The notes under the pieces are model-generated. The model ran no database searches. It was not told the origin of the DNA and was given only the letters and a program-made list of their open reading frames with translations. The position numbers were made by a program, and so were the translations under genes. Source: CAYUQT01 sp964446835 (GTDB lineage: Bacteria > Planctomycetota > Phycisphaerae > UBA1845 > JAFGLZ01). Taken from it: a stretch of 64,000 bases of DNA. Where the stretch lies: NCBI GenBank assembly GCA_964446835.1, contig CAYUQT010000009.1, positions 124,001 through 188,000 on the forward strand, in the 5' to 3' direction. How positions within the stretch are numbered: the first letter of the stretch is position 1; the number at the start of each line of letters is the position of its first letter. Of this stretch, positions 59,691-64,000 are shown piece after piece.

Positions 59691-60674
59691 TCAGGAATTC
59701 ATCTCAATGCCCAGCGGTAGTTCTTCGGAATCGGCCGGAGCGTTCCCCGCGGCCCCCGCTGTCGGTTCGGTCTCGTTTTTCGGCCGGGTCTTCCAGCGTC
59801 GGTGTACCCACAGGTACTGTGACGGGTCCACGCGGACAAACTCCTCGATCGCCCGCGTGTATTCCTGCGTGATCCAGAGCAGTTCGTCGGGCTGATCGGC
59901 CCACTCGTGAGGATGGATGACGCGATTCACGTGGATCTCGTAGTCGAACCGATCGCTCAACCGCCGGGCACACCCGACGACGATGGGCACCTGATGCCGC
60001 ATCGCCAGCAGGCCGATGCTCTTGTAGGTTGAGGCCGCTCGCCCGAAGAAGTCGACGAACAACCCCTTGCGCCCCGCATTCTGGTCGGCGATGAAGCACA
60101 GCGCCGCGCCCGAGTCGAGCACCTCATCCGCCGATCGAGCCACCCCCTTCTTGTACAGAAGTTTCAGCCCTCGCCGCTCCCGGATGTCGACCAGCCACTC
60201 GTTGAGATAGGGATTGTCCAGCGGACGCATCACCGCCACCATGTCGAAACCCAGCGAGGCCAGCGTGAACCCCAGCAGCTCCCAGTTGCCGTAGTGTCCG
60301 GTCAACATGATGCAGCCGCGGTGCTGCAGCAAAATCCGCAGCGCCTCGTCCAGTCCCCGAAGCCGAAGGTACCTCGGCCAGGTCCACTCGCTGATCAGCC
60401 GCGGCTCGAAGAGGACTTCCATCGCCATCATGGCCATTTGTTGCATGCTCTGGAGCGTGATGCGATCGAGCTGCTCGTCCGACATCTCCGAACGGAACGA
60501 GCGACGGAGATTGTCCATTGCCCGCTCTCGGTGCCTCCGGCTGAATCGGTACCACAGGTAACCGAAGAGCCGGGCCGTCCGCAGATTCAGATCGATAGGA
60601 AACATGTGGACCAGCGCGTGAAAAACGCGCAACGCCACATAGGCCGCATATTCGCCGATGGAACGCCAATTCAT
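59691..60674 (-). CDS. Lysophospholipid/lipid A acyltransferase of the LpxL/HtrB type
   Basis: This is a 327-residue protein. I chose the ATG at 60674 (MNWRSIGEYAAYVALRV) over an in-frame codon 19 residues upstream. It has one N-terminal membrane helix, an acyltransferase motif HYGNWE (residues about 135-140, catalytic His and Glu), VMRPLDNPYLNEWLVDIRERRG, FIADQNAGRKGLFVDFFGR and a late VHRRWKTRP. These match the LpxL/HtrB lauroyl-acyltransferase family, which adds secondary acyl chains to lipid A at the inner membrane. Its presence supports an outer-membrane-bearing cell. The C-terminal 25 residues are Ala/Pro/Glu-rich and unlikely to be catalytic. Confidence 0.85.
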   Translation of the reverse strand: MNWRSIGEYAAYVALRVFHALVHMFPIDLNLRTARLFGYLWYRFSRRHRERAMDNLRRSFRSEMSDEQLDRITLQSMQQMAMMAMEVLFEPRLISEWTWPRYLRLRGLDEALRILLQHRGCIMLTGHYGNWELLGFTLASLGFDMVAVMRPLDNPYLNEWLVDIRERRGLKLLYKKGVARSADEVLDSGAALCFIADQNAGRKGLFVDFFGRAASTYKSIGLLAMRHQVPIVVGCARRLSDRFDYEIHVNRVIHPHEWADQPDELLWITQEYTRAIEEFVRVDPSQYLWVHRRWKTRPKNETEPTAGAAGNAPADSEELPLGIEMNS

Positions 60675-60788
60675 GCGGGAATTGTAGCGACTCTCCCCAG
60701 GCGGAGTCCACGGAGTCCCGACCCGACACAACCGGAACAGTCGGAGCCAGGAGGCAGTCGTCAGATGGGCTGAACAGGATTATCGTTG

Positions 60789-60823
60789 CGCCTTCCCCGG
60801 TTCCGACAGAGCCGGGGAAGGCG
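60789..60823 (-). terminator. Strong stem-loop terminator candidate after the 60836 gene
   Basis: Perfect 12-bp arms 60789-60800 and 60812-60823 enclose an 11-nt loop. It lies 12 nt after the stop of the leftward 60836-62143 gene. No U-run follows on the minus strand, but the symmetric stem is strong and intergenic. Confidence 0.6.
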
Positions 60824-60835
60824 ATCGTGTTTACT

Positions 60836-62143
60836 CTAGCGATTCCACGCCGGGACGTTCGTCGGAGCGCCTGGCGGTGGGGGTGGAGGTGGGGTCATTC
60901 CCCCCGGTGTGCTCACGCCTCCCGGTGTGGTCATGCCCCCTGGACGCTCCATCGATCGCCCGCCGCCGAAACGGCCGGCCGGTGCCTGCATCTTTGAGAT
61001 CTCTTCCTTCTGTTCGGGCGTCAGCAGGTTCGCGACCTTGTCCGCGAATTCCTCGTCCAGGCGCTGCCGCGCCTGGGCATCAGACATCACGTTTCTCAAC
61101 TGCTGCCGATACTCCGAGTCGACCTGCTGCAATTCCGTCTGCTGCTGCTGAGTCAGACGATGGGAGGTCGAACTCAACCTGTAGATGGCGAAGCGTAGCT
61201 GCCCCATGTTCTTCATATCGATCGTGCCGCCGCCGCCGCCCGGACCACTCATACGGCTGTGCACCTCCTTGAGCTGCTTCTCCTGCTGATCGTCGAGCAC
61301 CATCAGCACGTCGTCCAGCAGACGCTTGCGCATGATCTTCTCTTCTTCCGGCGACATCTTCACGCCGCCCTGCGAGCGCCGTTGCATCTCCTCCTCGTAC
61401 TGCTTCTTGATCTGCTCCAACTGAGGCTTCTGATAGTCCTGAAGCTTCACTTGCTGCACGCACTGGAAGAGCACGGCTGGATCATCCAGCGGACCCGTTG
61501 CGGGGCCGGACCCCGGGGCGTTCGGACGAAGCATCCGACGAAACTGCGTCTTCTGCCCCTCGTTCAGCGCCTTCTCGATCTCCTCGATCAGGATCTCTCG
61601 CATCTCCCGCTCTTCCTCGGACACATCCGTCCGAAGGTCCCGAAGCTTCTCCCAGATCTCCTCGGCACGCCGCGTGTCGCGGGCCATCCGCGCCGTCTTG
61701 AGTTCCTGCTCCAATCGTTCCTTCTCACGCTGCCCCTGCTGATCGGTGGCCTTGCGGCGAACGTCGGCCATCGCGGCCTCATACTCGCGGAAGATCTGCT
61801 CGATCTCCTGCTTCTGGTTCCATTCCAGCTTCAGCTCCTTCTCCAGAACCTTCGGATCCAGCACGCTGGGATCGATCTCCTGTCCACGGCCGCCCCCAAA
61901 ACCTCGACGATGACGATGACCCCGATCGCGATCCTCTCCTGGTTGTCCACCTTCCGTCCCCGAAGGTTGGGCCACGCCAGGAGTCCGGGCTTGCCCCGAC
62001 GCCCCCCGGTCGTCACCCACACGCGGGGGACCGCCCGCCCGTCGGTCGTCGCCCAGCCGAGGCGGTCCGGCCGGTTGGGCCAGCGCGATCGTCCACAGAA
62101 TCATCGTGCTGAGGGGTACGCCGTAAAGAATATGTCGCGTCAT
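60836..62143 (-). CDS. Secreted coiled-coil, Arg/Glu/Gln-rich protein (Spy/CpxP-like repeats)
   Basis: This is a 435-residue protein. I chose the ATG at 62143, with AAGGAG 7 nt upstream, then a signal peptide (ILYGVPLSTMILWTIALAQ). Gly/Asp/Arg-rich repeats (PRLGDDRRAGGP, PRVGDDRGASG) follow. The central 270 residues are long helices rich in Glu, Gln, Lys and Arg (QKQEIEQIFREYEAAM; QKEEISKMQAP) with LTPEQ-like motifs as in Spy/CpxP/LTXXQ proteins. The end is Gly/Pro-rich with PGGMTTPGGVSTPGGM repeats and a polyproline run. It is probably a periplasmic or surface scaffold or chaperone-like protein; function not established. Confidence 0.7.
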   Translation of the reverse strand: MTRHILYGVPLSTMILWTIALAQPAGPPRLGDDRRAGGPPRVGDDRGASGQARTPGVAQPSGTEGGQPGEDRDRGHRHRRGFGGGRGQEIDPSVLDPKVLEKELKLEWNQKQEIEQIFREYEAAMADVRRKATDQQGQREKERLEQELKTARMARDTRRAEEIWEKLRDLRTDVSEEEREMREILIEEIEKALNEGQKTQFRRMLRPNAPGSGPATGPLDDPAVLFQCVQQVKLQDYQKPQLEQIKKQYEEEMQRRSQGGVKMSPEEEKIMRKRLLDDVLMVLDDQQEKQLKEVHSRMSGPGGGGGTIDMKNMGQLRFAIYRLSSTSHRLTQQQQTELQQVDSEYRQQLRNVMSDAQARQRLDEEFADKVANLLTPEQKEEISKMQAPAGRFGGGRSMERPGGMTTPGGVSTPGGMTPPPPPPPGAPTNVPAWNR

Positions 62144-62427
62144 CAGTCGGCTCCTTACTCTCTCATCGTTCATCACGCGCAGCGCAGAGGATACCGCAGA
62201 CATTGAACCGTATGCATATTATACCGTCCAGACCCCCTCACGGTGGCATCGCCTGAAGACGCAAGTTGCTCCGGCCCCCGTCGTTCGCTGCTTCGTTGCC
62301 AAGTGCTTCGATACAGACAACTTGCGATTTCCGGACCTTGGCGACCGCATCGGATTGTTCGGATACATTGTCTGGGCGACATCCTGTCGCCTCGAACGCA
62401 GGATCGCCCGACGAAAACCGCAACAGT

Positions 62428-63213
62428 TTACTGAATGGGATCACGCTCACCGACCGGTGGCCCCAGGAGTTCCGTCAGGATAATGGCCTTGCGCAGGGCA
62501 TTTCGATCCAGTCCGTCCTTCAGCAGATCGCGTCCTCGCGATACCCTCGACGCCGTGGGCCCCGCCGTCACTGCGGGCGTGCGGGCCAACTGACTCTTGC
62601 CAAGACGGTCCTGCTGCCCCATTCGTGCGGCATTCGCTTCCGCATGGGCCGCCACACCTCTCTTGGCGTGCTCGGCGATCTGGGCGGCAGCACGGGACGC
62701 CCCCTCACTCAGTCGGCCTTCTCCCGACCGGCGAATCGGTTCGGCCAATGGGCCGCCCTCTCGGGGCTGGGGCGTCCGCGTCGGCTCGATCGGAACCCTT
62801 CGCGCGGGGGCCTCTGCCGGACGTGTCGGGATTCGCCCGACGGTTCTTTGGGGGGGGAGTGTGCCGGGAGCCTTCTGTCCCGGAACCGTAGCCCGCGGAG
62901 GTATCGCGCGAACCGGGCGCCGTTGCGGCGGTGCTGACGGTGCGGGCTTCCGAATCACCGGCGGGATTTGGCGAGGGGGTTCCGCCGGTTCCCGGGGGGG
63001 CTCCACTTTGAGGGGAGGCATCTTCTTCTGCGATTGCTGCTGTTTCTCGCGGACCTTGTTGATAATCGAACTGATGACCGAGAACACCACAATGGCCACA
63101 ATGATCAGCCACTGTGTGGGGTCGTCGTCCCCACGACGTGCGGCCAGCAGATCCAGATTCCAAGGCGGCAACAGATTCAACACACCACCTCGAGTCACCC
63201 CGTTAAGACCCAC
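62428..63213 (-). CDS. Pro/Arg-rich one-span membrane protein downstream of floA
   Basis: This is a 261-residue protein; the start is uncertain because GTG codons at 63213, 63198 and 63183 are all possible and none has an ideal ribosome binding site. A single membrane helix (WLIIVAIVVFSVISSII, residues about 34-50) is followed by 150 disordered residues rich in Pro, Arg, Ala and Gln, then a helix with RNALRKAIILTELLGPPVGERDP at the C-terminus, which I recall as a conserved ending of planctomycete proteins next to flotillins. It lies 12 bp after floA on the same strand, so cotranscription is likely. It may bind FloA or organise the membrane. Confidence 0.7.
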   Translation of the reverse strand: MGLNGVTRGGVLNLLPPWNLDLLAARRGDDDPTQWLIIVAIVVFSVISSIINKVREKQQQSQKKMPPLKVEPPREPAEPPRQIPPVIRKPAPSAPPQRRPVRAIPPRATVPGQKAPGTLPPQRTVGRIPTRPAEAPARRVPIEPTRTPQPREGGPLAEPIRRSGEGRLSEGASRAAAQIAEHAKRGVAAHAEANAARMGQQDRLGKSQLARTPAVTAGPTASRVSRGRDLLKDGLDRNALRKAIILTELLGPPVGERDPIQ

Positions 63214-63225
63214 GCCCTGCCAGGT

Positions 63226-64000
63226 CTACGTGGCCGGGCCTTCACCCGCGCCCGTCATCCCCTCGGCTCCAGGCCCGGCGATCGACTGACGCATGGACGT
63301 ATCGGCGACAATGTTCTTCATCCGATAGTAATCCATGATACCCAGCCGTCCCGATCGGAAGGCATCCGAAATCGCCTTGGGCACCTCCGACTCGGCCAGC
63401 ACGACCATGGCCCGGTTCTTCTGGACTTCAGCCTTGTATTCCTGCTCGAGAGCCACGGCCAAGGCGCGACGCTTCTCCGCTTCAGCCTGGAATCGCCGCT
63501 TGTCGGCCTCGGCCTGGTCCGCCTGAAGCTTCGCCCCGACGTTCTCGCCGACGTCCACGTCGGCGATGTCGATCGACAGAATCTCAAATGCCGTGCCGGC
63601 ATCCAGCCCCTTCTCCAGCACCCGCTTGCTGATGCGATCGGGGTTCTCGAGCACCTCCTTGTAGTCGTTCGCCGTACCGATCGCCGTGACGATGCCCTCG
63701 CCGACCCGGGCGATGATCGTCTCTTCCGTGGCCCCGCCGATGAGTTGCTGGATGTTCGTCCGAACCGTCACCCTCGCCCGCGCCTTGAGCTGAATCCCGT
63801 CCTTGGCGATCCCGTCGATACTGTTCTTGCTGCCGGTGTCGGTCGGTACATCGATGACCTTCGGGTTCACCGATGTGTGAACGGCGTCCAGGATGTCACG
63901 GCCGGCCAGGTCGATCGCGCAGGCCTTCTGCCAGTTCAAATCGATGTTCGCCCGGTTCGACGCGATCATCGCGTTGACCACGTTGGGCACACGCCCCCGC
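63226..64000 (-). CDS. floA: Flotillin-like protein FloA (3' part; 5' end outside the window)
   Basis: About 258 residues are visible, and the frame runs to the window edge. The visible part matches the UPF0365/FloA family: a region with PNVVNAMIASNRANIDLNWQKACAIDLAGRDILDAV, then DGIQLKARARVTVRTNIQQLIGGATEETIIARVGEGIV, and the coiled-coil end EADKRRFQAEAEKRRALAVALEQEYKAEVQKNRAMVVLAESEVPKAISDAF. FloA forms membrane microdomain (raft-like) assemblies in bacteria. The N-terminal membrane anchor lies beyond the window. The gene is followed within 12 bp by the Pro-rich membrane protein. Confidence 0.92.
   Translation of the reverse strand, partial: RGRVPNVVNAMIASNRANIDLNWQKACAIDLAGRDILDAVHTSVNPKVIDVPTDTGSKNSIDGIAKDGIQLKARARVTVRTNIQQLIGGATEETIIARVGEGIVTAIGTANDYKEVLENPDRISKRVLEKGLDAGTAFEILSIDIADVDVGENVGAKLQADQAEADKRRFQAEAEKRRALAVALEQEYKAEVQKNRAMVVLAESEVPKAISDAFRSGRLGIMDYYRMKNIVADTSMRQSIAGPGAEGMTGAGEGPAT

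Noticed and set aside
1..64000. CRISPR arrays
   Set aside because: No regularly spaced short repeats were seen in any intergenic region, and no cas genes.

Overview
The window looks like a chromosomal segment of a high-GC, Gram-negative planctomycete-type bacterium, probably class Phycisphaerae (inference). The evidence is a PEP-CTERM protein, pseudopilin-like secreted proteins with a cleavage/methylation N-terminus, a flotillin of the FloA family, a lipid A-type acyltransferase, and many large secreted or lipid-anchored carbohydrate-active proteins (DUF4091, ThuA, GH99-like, parallel beta-helix, acetyl-xylan-esterase-like, GH36-like with NPCBM, alpha/alpha-barrel). Genes sit on both strands in short operons. 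There is one tRNA gene and no rRNA, CRISPR array or recognisable transposase.

Layout. 0-9 kb: end of an unknown gene, an anchored helical protein, a DUF4091/CBM9-like lipoprotein, a pseudopilin, a GT87-LOG pair, and an OmpA-like/TPR lipoprotein pair. 9.8-13.5 kb: a pabB-pabC-nif3 run, which forms a coherent p-aminobenzoate/folate block. 13.5-16.6 kb: a Tat-exported DUF4838-like protein, an unrecognised Ser/Gln-rich protein behind a structured leader, and a ThuA-domain protein. 17-19.7 kb: thrS-infC, with a possible attenuator-like thrS leader and an apparent AUC start codon for infC. 20.4-28.8 kb: cell-surface proteins, including two that share a repeat domain plus a Cys-Gly/membrane helix/Arg-Arg tail, and one PEP-CTERM protein. 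28.9 kb: tRNA-Met(CAU). 29.8-33.8 kb: a large MASE1/5xPAS hybrid histidine kinase. 34-41 kb: a two-domain esterase, small membrane proteins, a DJ-1 family protein and an O-methyltransferase.

41.4-51 kb is an accessory zone holding four small two-gene modules of toxin-antitoxin type: PIN plus a 65-aa partner, HEPN/MNT, UPF0175/DUF3368, and DUF6883/DUF4926. The HEPN/MNT pair is bracketed by a 118-bp direct repeat (117/118 identical) made of the 3' end of the neighbouring dihaem cytochrome gene. This suggests that the module split a translationally coupled operon while leaving both genes intact.

47.9-56.2 kb carries three tandem paralogues of a secreted NPCBM-GH36-like glycosidase. They are followed by a convergent secreted alpha/alpha-barrel protein, DUF488, an LpxL-like acyltransferase, a secreted coiled-coil protein, a Pro-rich membrane protein and the 3' part of floA, which runs off the window. 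The secreted enzymes fit a polysaccharide-degrading lifestyle.

All assignments come from reading the sequence. No database search was run, so family names rest on remembered motifs and architecture.
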